Positions 55,951-64,000 of a stretch of DNA of 64,000 nt are shown here, piece by piece (the first letter of the stretch is position 1; every line of letters starts with the position of its first letter). A program made the position numbers and the translations under genes. Under the pieces are notes generated by a model. That model did no database searches and was not told where the DNA came from. It was given only the letters and a program-made list of their open reading frames with translations. The stretch comes from Sternotherus odoratus (Eukaryota; Chordata; Testudines; Kinosternidae), in assembly GCA_032164245.1 (NCBI GenBank), contig JAVMKO010000001.1:81899892-81963891 (forward strand), read 5' to 3'.

Positions 55951-56800
55951 TCTAGTCTAGCGTATGGTGGGTGAGTTGTGCCTCTCTGTTTTAGGGAGCA
56001 GCCTGCTTTCCCTCTCTCTGTTTTGCAGCTTTTGTTATTGCGTGGATAGGGGTTACTTGCAGGATTCTCTGGGTATATCTCATTTAATCATTTCCCTGCC
56101 ATTACTGGGGCCTCCAGCACGAAGGTCCCTCAGTCCCTCTTGTTCACTGCCTATGGCACATAATAGTCTAGTCTCCTGTGGGCTGCAATACTTTGGTCTC
56201 ATTTCAGGTGCTGGCTGAGGTTGGTGGCCTGTGCTATACAGAAGCCCCTTTGTTTTCAGTTTAAACTGATTTTTACCAAAAAAAATCCCGGGTTTTACAA
56301 AAAGTATGTCATTTTTTTTCCAATTTTCACCCTACTGTTGTATCATTCAAATATATAAAAATAACTTCTTTTATTAGGAAAAATACAATACATTGCATGA
56401 GATATATGAATTATGATAGTACATTAGTCTGTGTGTATATGCAAAGCTGCCTGTTGAAATAAGGCTACGTATTAGAAGATAAAACAAAAAACAGGCATGC
56501 ACACAAGCTCTGAAGTTTGTGGCGCACCTGAATGTACTGATGAATCTCACGTCCACCACATACATGTTTCAAACTGTTAGCAGATAATGGTGTAAAGATT
56601 TGACACACTAATATAGGAAGAATGAAAATCCGTATCAGAATATGTTTCAGAACACAAGAAAGTAGTCAAAGGTTTTTTTTTAAAAAAAAAACAGGAGAAA
56701 AGGATGACGTTGAGTGTGTGCATTGCAAATGGTGTGGCCCAATTATTAAATGCAAATATTTGTTGGCTAATAGTTCAAAGTCTACAACAGTCAACTGTTT
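55951..56800. other. Intergenic, no gene seen
   Basis: AT-rich; an A/T run at 56670-56692. Nothing recognised. Confidence 0.4.
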
Positions 56801-56815
56801 ATTCAAATGAAAAGT

Positions 56816-56821
56816 TTTATT
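56816..56821 (-). terminator. Possible polyadenylation signal for the APOL-like gene
   Basis: AATAAA on the minus strand about 620 bases past the APOL-like stop codon; another lies at 56798-56803. The stretch between is largely repeat-derived. Weak evidence, since AATAAA is frequent in AT-rich DNA. Confidence 0.25.
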
Positions 56822-56929
56822 TGGGGATTAGAGCAATCTCGTTTTCTTAACCTCAGAGGTGACCTTGTGTTTTGAGTTCTGTTTTTGTTCTGTAGAAAAC
56901 CCACATTGATTAACAGAATTCAAAGCCAG

Positions 56930-57081
56930 TACCACACCGCTTCCCACAGCCCCCATTGGACCGGAGCGGCGAAATGCAGCCAGTGGGAGCCGCAATCGGT
57001 GAACTGGCAAGTAAATAAACCGTCAGGGCTCACTAAGGGTGCTTACCCTGTGGTGCCACATGCCAAGGTTGCTGATCCCTG
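56930..57081. mobile_element. hAT-type fragment, right part
   Basis: Ends AAGGTTGCTGATCCCTG, the same end type as 28661-28968. The interior has CCATTGGACCGGAGCGGCGA and GGGTGCTTACCCTG. The left end is missing. Confidence 0.6.
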
Positions 57082-57128
57082 CTGTAGATCCTCACTAGAG
57101 TCATAGGCAGGGTTCTCCCATCACTGTG

Positions 57129-57250
57129 TAGGGTGACCAGACACAAATGTAAAAAATCAGGACAGGGGGTGGGTGGTAATAGGAGCCTATACAAGAAAAA
57201 GACCCAAAAATCAGGACTGTCGCTATAAAATCGAGACATCTGCTCACCTT
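57129..57250 (-). mobile_element. TAGGGTGACCAGA-family miniature transposon, copy 2
   Basis: Starts TAGGGTGACCAGACACAAAT and ends ACATCTGCTCACCTT. Flanks TCACTGTG and TCATCGCG match at 5 of 8, with the differences all transitions. It lies in the probable 3' UTR of the APOL-like gene. Confidence 0.7.
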
Positions 57251-57295
57251 TCATCGCGGCAGTTAATCCACCTCCCCAAGAGGCAGTGGCTGGAC

Positions 57296-57432
57296 GTATT
57301 CTTCCATTGACCGAGCGCTGGCTCCACTGGGGCTTATGATGGCTTAACTCTGTCTCTTGGGGGTGTGGATTTTTCCCACCCCTGAGGGATGTAGCTCTGC
57401 TGACGTCACTTTTCAGTATAAACGTTCCCTAA
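57296..57432. mobile_element. Fragment of a GTGTAGAC-family miniature transposon
   Basis: Holds GGGGGTGTGGATTTTTCCCA and CACCCCTGAGGGATGTAGCT, the palindromic middle of the turtle-type family also seen at 10470, 49355 and 61690. Confidence 0.55.
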
Positions 57433-57438
57433 GTAAAG

Positions 57439-58300
57439 TCATGGTATGTTGCAACCTTTTAGCAAGAGAATTTGTTTTTTATTTAACGTCTCTGTGTGTA
57501 TGCTGTGAATGGTATACTTGTACTTAAAAGTTTGCTCATTTGCCATGTTTATCAATTCCATATATGCTGTATACAGCAAACTGATCGCCTCAAGTTTCAT
57601 TTTCAGCTTCTCGGCTATTTTTCTTATTTCAGCTCCAGCCTCTCCCTTACCTCCCTCAGCTAAATCTGTGACGTCCTTCTTAATCACATAGGCTTTGTTT
57701 ATGATGGCTAGTGGTGCTATTGCAGCATCCAGCCAGTTTCCTTTGGACGCAGCAGGTGGTGTTTCAGCTGAGCCACTTCCCATTGCCTTAGACTGTTTAG
57801 TTGTGCTAGGGAAGCTACTTCCTTCTGACCCTGAACTAGGGTTAGCTTGGTGTTGAGTTGATATGATTGTAACGTTTCTATATATTCGGTGAGCAGCAAA
57901 CATTAAATCATTCAAGGCCTCAGTCTTCTGAAAATCTCCTAATTCACAATCCGCTTCATTAGAAATTTTCAGATAATTCAGGCTGTTTTCATATTGCTGT
58001 AGCAACTCCCTAGCTCTATACATTATCTTGAAGTTATGATGATTTTTGTATATAACTCTGGAAATATTTGTAACATCACCTAATATCGCCAAACCAAGAC
58101 TGAGACGGCCACCATATTTTACTAGATTAAAAATGCTTGAAATAAAACCCGTGATGTTTGCTCCAATACTTATTATGGCACATTTTTTATGGACTTCCTC
58201 CATATTGTCTACCATTTCCTCAAGGCATCGTATGTAGCTTTCCACTTCGTTTCTTTGCTCAGGAAACTGCTTCAGAAAGTCACCAATATTTTCTTCATTC
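57439..58300 (-). CDS. Apolipoprotein L-like protein, large last exon
   Basis: APOL proteins are helical, membrane-active proteins of the cytosol, vesicles or, for APOL1, plasma; several have pore-forming or lipid-linked roles. The frame here is open for 287 codons and ends in TGA at 57439-57441. It opens NEENIGDFLKQFPEQRNEVE, matching the family's FLKEFP motif, then an HKKCAIISIGANITGFISSI segment and a hydrophobic stretch (roughly residues 40-85 of the exon). A low-complexity Ser/Gly linker (about 155-190) follows, then a second hydrophobic stretch (NWLDAAIAPLAII) and a C-terminal helix with IRKIAEKLKMKLEAISLLY, like the family's C-terminal zipper. The start is set at the acceptor CATCCAACAG|G because the upstream exon joins it in phase (AG|G). 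An ATG 20 bases upstream (58320) would give 293 residues but reads through the acceptor. No signal peptide is visible. Its place beside RBFOX2 fits mammalian synteny. Confidence 0.82.
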
Positions 58301-58586
58301 CTGTTGGATGACAAAGTCATATGTTTATATTTGGTGCAATGGGTCAGTTAACACATGATTGCTGCCAAAAGGTAAAGGCTTGCCTGGAATAGCCAAATAC
58401 GCAAATGCAGAAGAGTTGAATACTGACTACCCATGCACAATAAGTGCCCCAGTGAAGCTCTGTTCTATCCAGGTTCTTATGCCACACCCCTCACCTTGTA
58501 TGAAGATGTGAAATGACAGGCGATAGTAAACTACAGAGATGTAGCTATTGGAGGAGGGTGGGATTCTATGAAACATCTCCTCCTGG

Positions 58587-58721
58587 CAGGGACGCTGGAA
58601 CAATTTGTATGGTGGGGGTGCTGAGAGGCATTGAACCAAACTGCAAACCCTGGATATGATGGAGAGCACTTCAAGTTAGGGGGTGTGGCAGCACCTCCCA
58701 TTCCTAGTTCCAGCACCTATG
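58587..58721 (-). mobile_element. CATAGGTGCTGG-family repeat, inverted copy, in APOL-like intron
   Basis: Reads on the minus strand CATAGGTGCTGGAACTAGGA and ends GTTCCAGCGTCCCTG. Inverse of the copy at 14368-14469. Confidence 0.6.
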
Positions 58722-58729
58722 CCTCCCAG

Positions 58730-60215
58730 TGAGTCCCCTTTAAAACTGATCTCAGCCGCAGTGCCTACAGAACAGTCAATGGTGGTTAGCTGGTGGGTGT
58801 GCAGTGACTGCTGCTGAAGATGCTCGCTCCAATGTTACCTTCCCCTTCCCCCGCTCTCTTTGCTATATCCACTTGTTCTCCCTCTGCGCCGAGGTTGTAA
58901 GCTCTTTGGGACAGGGGCTACCTTTCTATTTATACATGTGCGCTACACCTAGTGCACTGGGAAACCCAAACCCCGCTGAGCCGTCTAGATGATACCACAT
59001 GAGCAATAATTGTAGCTCTCCTGTCATTTGGGAGGGTTGAGACAAGAGCTTCCACAGACAGCTAGCGGCACAGACTCAGCAGCGAGCAGTAGGATGAACA
59101 GGAACTTGAAGCTATCTATTCTACCTGTGTACTTGAGACCTAGACAGCCACTGGGAGCGTTAATGAAGAGGAGTTGCTAGCCTAGAAGTTTGACTGAGGT
59201 GCCTGAACAACCAGACTCTGTGCACAGAACAATCTACGCCTGGACACCCAGCCCACACAAGGTCCTTGTTTGGAGGGGGAAGTAAGGGAGTCAACTTCTA
59301 GCAGCAGGACATGTTGCCCCTCAGTTGCTCTGTGAAGGATGGGGTAGAGGAGGGGACACTCCATTTGCTTCTCAACAGGAGCCCTGCTGAGCAGAAGCAC
59401 CCAGTCCCCTGCCAGCTAGTGGTCCCAAAATAGCTCAGTTACTTGGGACATTGGCCAAGGAGAGAGAATTTTTAAAAGCGAGTGACCTTATTTTAGCCAC
59501 TGCAATATATCGGACCAGACGAGTCATATCCCTTTTAGCAGTCCGGGAGCCCTCTAGTGCACTCCCTGTGATCTGTGTTTTACGAGCTCCCAGACACATA
59601 GCAAGGGAAGCAGCGTGTATGTGGCTAGGCTGCCTGCCATGTGTGTGTATGTTAGGAAACATGGTTGCTTAGGGTCCAACTCTGCCCATGTGGTTTCTTG
59701 TGTAGTTATTGTGTGAGGAGCAAATGATGCAGTGCCTACGTTTACTGAGATGGAAAGTGCAGTTTGCTATTGGGGATGGGGAAGCGCAGCTGGGACTTAT
59801 TCTGAAGCACTCTTAAAAGTCACCAGAGGCAGAAGTGAGCAGCGCTGCCCCTTGACTTGGGAACCCTGCAAAGCTGTAGACCCACAGGATGCTCCAGCCA
59901 CTTCCACGGCTTCTCGGTATTCACTTCACACCTAGCAAATAGGATCGGAGCCAGCCACACAGTGCTGCTCTCAGATACCACCCAGAACGGTGCAAATCAG
60001 TGTGTCGCATGCACCAGAGGAGGAAGTAAGTTGCTCTGCTGTACTGGTTAAATCTCTCTTAGGGTGAGTCTGCACTCGACAGTTTCTTAAGATTTCCTAC
60101 CATTGCCCTATATCACACCTCAATGATCTGTTTGTTTTAAACAGTGAACAGGGAAAAGTAAACAGAACCTTAACTGTTAAAATGGAAGCTGAATTCAGGC
60201 TGAAAGTGTAACAGT
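58730..60215. other. APOL-like intron, no exon seen
   Basis: No splice-framed coding segment found on either strand. Confidence 0.4.
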
Positions 60216-60219
60216 TGCG

Positions 60220-60450
60220 AGACGTAGGAAATGGCAGGTTGGATCACACCCAAGATGTCCATCTACCGTAGTTCAGTATCCTGTCCCTGACAGTGGCCGG
60301 CACCAAATGCTTCAGAGGAAGGGGCAAAAAAACAACAACCCTGCAGCAGGCAGCTCCGGTATAACCTGCCCCCAGGGAAAGTTTCCCCCTAAACCCCAAT
60401 TGTTAGAGGTGGTCCTATGCCCTGAAGTTTGACAGAGGGACATCTTTCTA
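60220..60450. repeat. Turtle-type interspersed repeat (ATGTCCATCTACCGTAGTTC)
   Basis: GGATCACACCCAAGATGTCC, TATCCTGTCCCTGACAGTGG and ATGCTTCAGAGGAAGGGGC; same family as 23850-23985. Confidence 0.6.
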
Positions 60451-60918
60451 TCATAACCGGCACCTGGAGACCGTGTCACTCCCCAGAGTACAGAACCTGA
60501 CTTTGATTAACATTGGTGGACTGAGTGCAAAGGATAGCCTTAAAAACACGAATCCTAGGCACTAATTCTCAGAAGCCCTGTTTATGCTAGAGACGTTTTC
60601 TAAAAGAATTCCCACTCTGTTCATTGTCAGTTCAGCTTCACAGGCGTTAGTAACACGGAGAGCCCGAGCTCAGGACTGATGCTGCTGGCTTTAATGTTGT
60701 GTCATGTAACCCTGCTCAAGGCAGATCTAATATATTTTCAGTAAAAATAAAATCTGAAACGTTTCACAGACTATGCATAGAACTGGAATACCACAGCCTG
60801 CAGTTTTCACATAACATGGAACCTTGTGCAGTACTAAAGGGGAAGTAAATTAAAGCAGATCAACTGGCTAACTTCTGTTAGGGAGAATTCTTAACTGACC
60901 AAAACTTCTGTGCATTAC

Positions 60919-61071
60919 CTCTCAAGATATATCAAGGCCTGCTTGACCATCGTCAAATCTTCAGTATTCAAGTCAGTGAGAAACTTTTCCATCAGTATCC
61001 TCTTCAGATGCCTTGATATGTCAGGGTTGTCACTGAGATTTTCTAAATCAAATAATTTAACCAAGTATTCC
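60919..61071 (-). CDS. APOL-like gene, internal exon (153 nt)
   Basis: On the minus strand, ACACAAG|G opens 50 uninterrupted codons, from EYLVKLFDLENLSDNPDISR through MEKFLTDLNTEDLTMVKQ to ALIYLE. It ends GAGAG|GTAATG. The last two bases plus the first base of the 57439-58300 exon make Arg, so the frame runs straight into NEENIGDFLK. The position before FLKQFP and the helical, acidic character match the N-terminal domain of APOL proteins (family knowledge). An internal Met (MEKFLT) could serve as a start if the upstream exon is unusable. The acceptor is moderate: a pyrimidine stretch lies about 30-50 bases upstream. Confidence 0.68.
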
Positions 61072-61469
61072 CTTGTGTTTCACATGAGAGTCAAATTAAG
61101 ACAGGGAAGGAAGCAACACACAGTAGTTTGTGCACTGTGCGGTGGTATAGGAGATTAGAACTCAGTTCCAAGTCTTGATCCTTCATTTCCTGGACTCACA
61201 AGGCCTGGAAATGCTCCTCCTCATCATGTAGAAGACCCAGATTTGGGTTCCAATCTTTCTCACCACAGGCCAAGTGTAATTGGGAGTGTTCTACAGGTTA
61301 CCTGGGTGACTCGGATTAGAGTGACTCTCATGGGCAATGGGATAATGAGAGAGGAAAGCAGGAAATCCTGGCCCTGAAAGGATGTTTTAAGTGTGATGCA
61401 CTAGTTCTGAACAGTGAAAAATAGAGAGAGATTGAGAAACAGCCTGAACTGCAGCAGATATACAGGTAC

Positions 61470-61542
61470 CTTCAGAAGTCCTTGATGTTCCTGAAGATAT
61501 CCTGGAGGAAATTACCCTCTGCATCTTCTCTGTTGAACCCTT
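61470..61542 (-). pseudogene. APOL-like gene, upstream exon with an in-frame stop
   Basis: On the minus strand, between TACCCCAG| and CTGAAG|GTACCT, 73 nt read GFNREDAEGNFLQDIFRNIKDF in one frame, resembling the SIFIEDYL-type start of APOL proteins. A TGA follows (61472-61474) and then AG before the donor. The phase (two bases left over) fits the next exon exactly, giving Arg-Glu-Tyr-Leu after the stop. Either the gene is broken here, the exon is normally skipped, or there is a base error. The exon call rests on phase and weak similarity. Confidence 0.45.
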
Positions 61543-61689
61543 CTGGGGTATCTTGTTAAAAGTGACTCAAGAGGCTGTGTGGAATGACTCAGAGTCTAGT
61601 CCCTGGTGGGAACAAGTGCCCATATTATAAAAACATCAATGGAGTCAAAATTGGCATGTGCTGTCTCTCTGTTGGTAGCCTCAGGAATT

Positions 61690-61885
61690 CCATGGGCAAC
61701 ATTCCCACCCCCGAGAGATGTAGCTATACCGAAGCTCTGCTGTAGACAGTGCTAGGTCAATGGAAGAATTCTTCTGTCAACCTAGCTACTGCCTCTCGGA
61801 ATTAACTATGCCAATGGGCGAACCAGACTCGTCAGTGTAGGTAGTGTCTACACTGAAATACTATGGCAGCACAGCTGGTGGGGCA
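61690..61885. mobile_element. Fragment of a GTGTAGAC-family miniature transposon
   Basis: CGAGAGATGTAGCTATACCG, TGTAGACAGTGCTAGGTCAA, GTAGGTAGTGTCTACACTGA in the order expected for the turtle-type family. Confidence 0.65.
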
Positions 61886-62044
61886 GCCTGTGGGGTTATG
61901 TACTCCCACCCCGATTTGCTGCTTGGCTTTTACTGAGCATGCTCACAGACTGAACATGCTCAGTAACGTCTGCTGAAGCTGCTGCCCTCACTCTACCCCT
62001 CCCACCCCCAATGGGGATGTCTCTGAGTACAAACATACAGTGAA

Positions 62045-62150
62045 TACCTTTCCAAGACCTGAGGAAGAGCTGTCTATAGCTCAAAAGCTTGTCTTTTTCA
62101 CCAACAGAAGTTGATCCAATAAAAGATATTACTTTGTCTTTCAGTTAGTT
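62045..62150 (-). repeat. GACAAAGTGGGTGAGG-family repeat, third copy
   Basis: On the minus strand GACAAAGTAATATCTTTTAT then TGGATCAACTTCTGTTGGTG and AGCTCTTCCTCAGG. Confidence 0.6.
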
Positions 62151-62159
62151 AGTTATTTT

Positions 62160-62838
62160 GCCTCAAACTGGTAAATGTCAGCTTGAAATGCCATTTAACT
62201 GAAACATAAAGCTGTTCTCAGTGTGTAGAAGGCAGAGCACTAATGCATCTTCAGGGCTCTGCAGAACCTTCTTTGCAGTAGAAATAAAACCGATCACATT
62301 TCCGGCTTGGACTCTTGTCTGTAGATGCTAAATGACGCACTAGAAAATATATCATGAGGAACCATCTTGTGCTAGCAGGGCACAAGAGAGGAGTGGGCTC
62401 TATTACCTTGGTAGATCTTTCCCCCCTGCAATTCTTTTGCTCCCTTAATTTTAAAACTGGTCATTTACCGTGCTCTGGGTAGCTAGTTGTCTTGGTCTCA
62501 GTAATTTAATTTAACAGCTCATGTTCAGAGCCTTGTAAGTGTGTCCTGGCTCTGGTAACTGTGTGGACTGGGTTCAAGAGCACATTGTAGTAAGGAAGGT
62601 AACGTTACTATTAATGGCAGCATTAGGACAACCATTTAAGAGAAGGAAAGCAAAGTGAATCTGGTGGTTGTAACCATCAGAAACAGGCTGCCTTTTTCTT
62701 TAGTAAATAGTTCACGTTTAACTAAGAATTCCAACTACAGTGTGTTATGTTTGCCAGCAGGAGCCAAACAATAGCACCTTGCTTAATAAATATAAAAGAT
62801 CTAAATCAATCGTTCAAATGAAATCCTATTGCACTTAC
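62160..62838. other. No gene seen
   Basis: Between two candidate APOL-like exons. A minus-strand donor-like site (CCAAG|GTAATAG near 62402-62413) occurs, but no supported exon ends there. Confidence 0.35.
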
Positions 62839-62911
62839 CTCTCGGGCTGTCTCTTGTTTGTCGGTGTAATGATTTATATGGTTTTCCTGCTCAACTGGTG
62901 CCCAGGCTGTG
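62839..62911 (-). other. Candidate upstream exon of the APOL-like gene (73 nt)
   Basis: On the minus strand a strong acceptor (TTTCCTTTTTGTCCTCCTAC followed by AG) and a strong donor (CGAGAG|GTAAGTG) frame 73 nt. One frame is open (TAWAPVEQENHINHYTDKQE then TARE) but ends in phase 0, while the next candidate exon needs phase 1. It is therefore more likely a 5' untranslated exon, or there is an unseen exon between. There is no ATG in it. Its link to the APOL-like gene is inferred from strand and position only. Confidence 0.4.
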
Positions 62912-63458
62912 CTGTAGGAGGACAAAAAGGAAAGTTTCAAAAGAGAGCAGAACCAGGAAGCTAGTCAGATAGAAACTGAAAGCAGATCTGATGGGGATTT
63001 TAGCGGGTGTTTTGCAAGGTTAAATTAAGATCTCGGGGCTCTGGTTAACAACTCTGCATTGAATTGCCTTTCATCAGGAGGCCTGTCTGTAGAGAAACGG
63101 TTCACATAGGGTTGAGTATGAAACTCCTGGGCACCTCTTACCCCCCAGTTCAACGTTCATCCAGCAGACGGCTCTCTAATCCTTCTGGAGTCCAGCACGG
63201 GAGAGGGAAGGAGCAGGTCACTGGGGGGGCCTGGCTCAGAAGTGAGCGGAGGGCTCTGTGGCTGTTGAAAGAAGTCCAGGCAGCTTGAGAGCTGGGCCTG
63301 AAGGCTGGATCAAATCACAGCCTGTTGCTGGCAAGGGACCACCAATAGCTGCTGCCAGGGGCACAGAGGTTGCACCAAGACTCTTTCCTTCATCACCTAG
63401 TACTGAGCTGTCCTTGCCATGGGGACTCTGAGTTAGGAGCTGAGCATTTATCATCTCT
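62912..63458. other. No gene seen
   Basis: Possible 5' flank or intron of the APOL-like gene on the minus strand. No promoter element was recognised. Confidence 0.35.
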
Positions 63459-63466
63459 TTTGCCTG

Positions 63467-63589
63467 TAGGGTGATCAGATGTCCTGATTTTTATGGGGAC
63501 AATCCTGATTTTGGGGGCTTTTTCTGGACTATGCACCTATTACCCCCCACCCCCTGTCTGGTTTTTTACACTTGCTATCTGGTCACCCA
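63467..63589 (+). mobile_element. TAGGGTGACCAGA-family miniature hAT, copy 3, perfect target duplication
   Basis: Starts TAGGGTGATCAGATGTCC and ends ATCTGGTCACCCA. TTTGCCTG stands directly on both sides (63459-63466, 63590-63597), a perfect 8-bp duplication that places the family with hAT elements. Confidence 0.85.
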
Positions 63590-63597
63590 TTTGCCTG

Positions 63598-64000
63598 TGA
63601 CTTCAAAGCAATTGTGCTGAGGGGCTTTGCACCTTAACTCTGTGGCCCTCGTTATCCTCTGTGTTATCACAGTGAATGGGTGCTCACCGAGGGCTAGAGC
63701 TGAAAAAGAACCCAGTGCTTGGAGCATCTAAAACATTCACCTCCGGGGGTGTGGTTCACCCAGTGTGATACCAGATACCTACAAGTCAGTGATCCACAGC
63801 ACTCACAGCAACAGCCGAACTTAGGGTTGGATACAGTGTCCCATGGCTTGCAAAGTACAGCTCATGTGTGGGAGCTGCCATCTTCTAACCCTCGGCTCTG
63901 CTTACAGAACTGTGAAAGGTCCGCTTTGCTCCCTGAGGGACAATGCACTGTGGACATGTGCTGAGTCGGAGGAAGATTCAGCTACAAAGGATCCTGGCTC
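63598..64000. other. No gene seen
   Basis: Nothing recognised up to the window edge. Confidence 0.4.

Noticed and set aside
1..64000. CRISPR arrays, bacterial operons, tRNA or rRNA genes, phage or viral genes
   Set aside because: No regularly spaced repeats, no cloverleaf recognised by eye, and no viral-type protein; the sequence is a vertebrate chromosome with introns and interspersed repeats.

Overview
This looks like a stretch of vertebrate nuclear chromosome, most likely from a turtle. Coding sequence is sparse. It is split into short exons with GT-AG introns and is buried in interspersed repeats. Several of these repeats (CR1/L3 LINE pieces, MIR-type SINE pieces, hAT miniature elements, and TTA-flanked miniature elements beginning with GGCTATGTCTACAC or GGGCTTG) are ones I associate from memory with turtle and other archosauromorph genomes. 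No operons, ribosome sites, CRISPR arrays or bacterial-style genes are present.

Plus strand, 1 to about 44,665: the 3' part of RBFOX2, an RNA-binding splicing regulator. Ten coding exons can be placed (54, 93, 61, 54, 93, 133, 40, 89, 73 and 45 coding nt). They join without a frame break into 244 codons plus TGA at 38554-38556. They cover the second half of the RRM and the whole Ala/Tyr/Gly-rich C-terminal region ending in RFAPY. The promoter, the N-terminal exons and the first half of the RRM lie upstream of the window. A 3' UTR of about 6 kb appears to end at an AATAAA at 44643. The splice-regulatory layout is the most informative part. The 93-nt exon carrying RNP1 has TGCATG, the RBFOX binding site, built into both its 3' and 5' splice sites, with two more just upstream. 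A dense GCATG cluster precedes the 40-nt alternative exon. The gene therefore appears wired to regulate its own splicing.

About 44,670 to 56,800: intergenic DNA made largely of old mobile elements. These include a decayed CR1/L3 LINE with a recognisable reverse transcriptase motif, miniature DNA transposons, and two hAT elements with readable 8-bp target duplications.

Minus strand, about 57,439 to at least 61,542 and perhaps 62,911: an apolipoprotein L-like (APOL) gene. Its large last exon is intact (up to 287 codons). Two smaller upstream exons join it in phase, but the outer one carries an in-frame TGA just before its splice donor. RBFOX2 next to APOL genes matches the human chromosome 22 order (RBFOX2 - APOL cluster - MYH9, from memory), which supports both calls.
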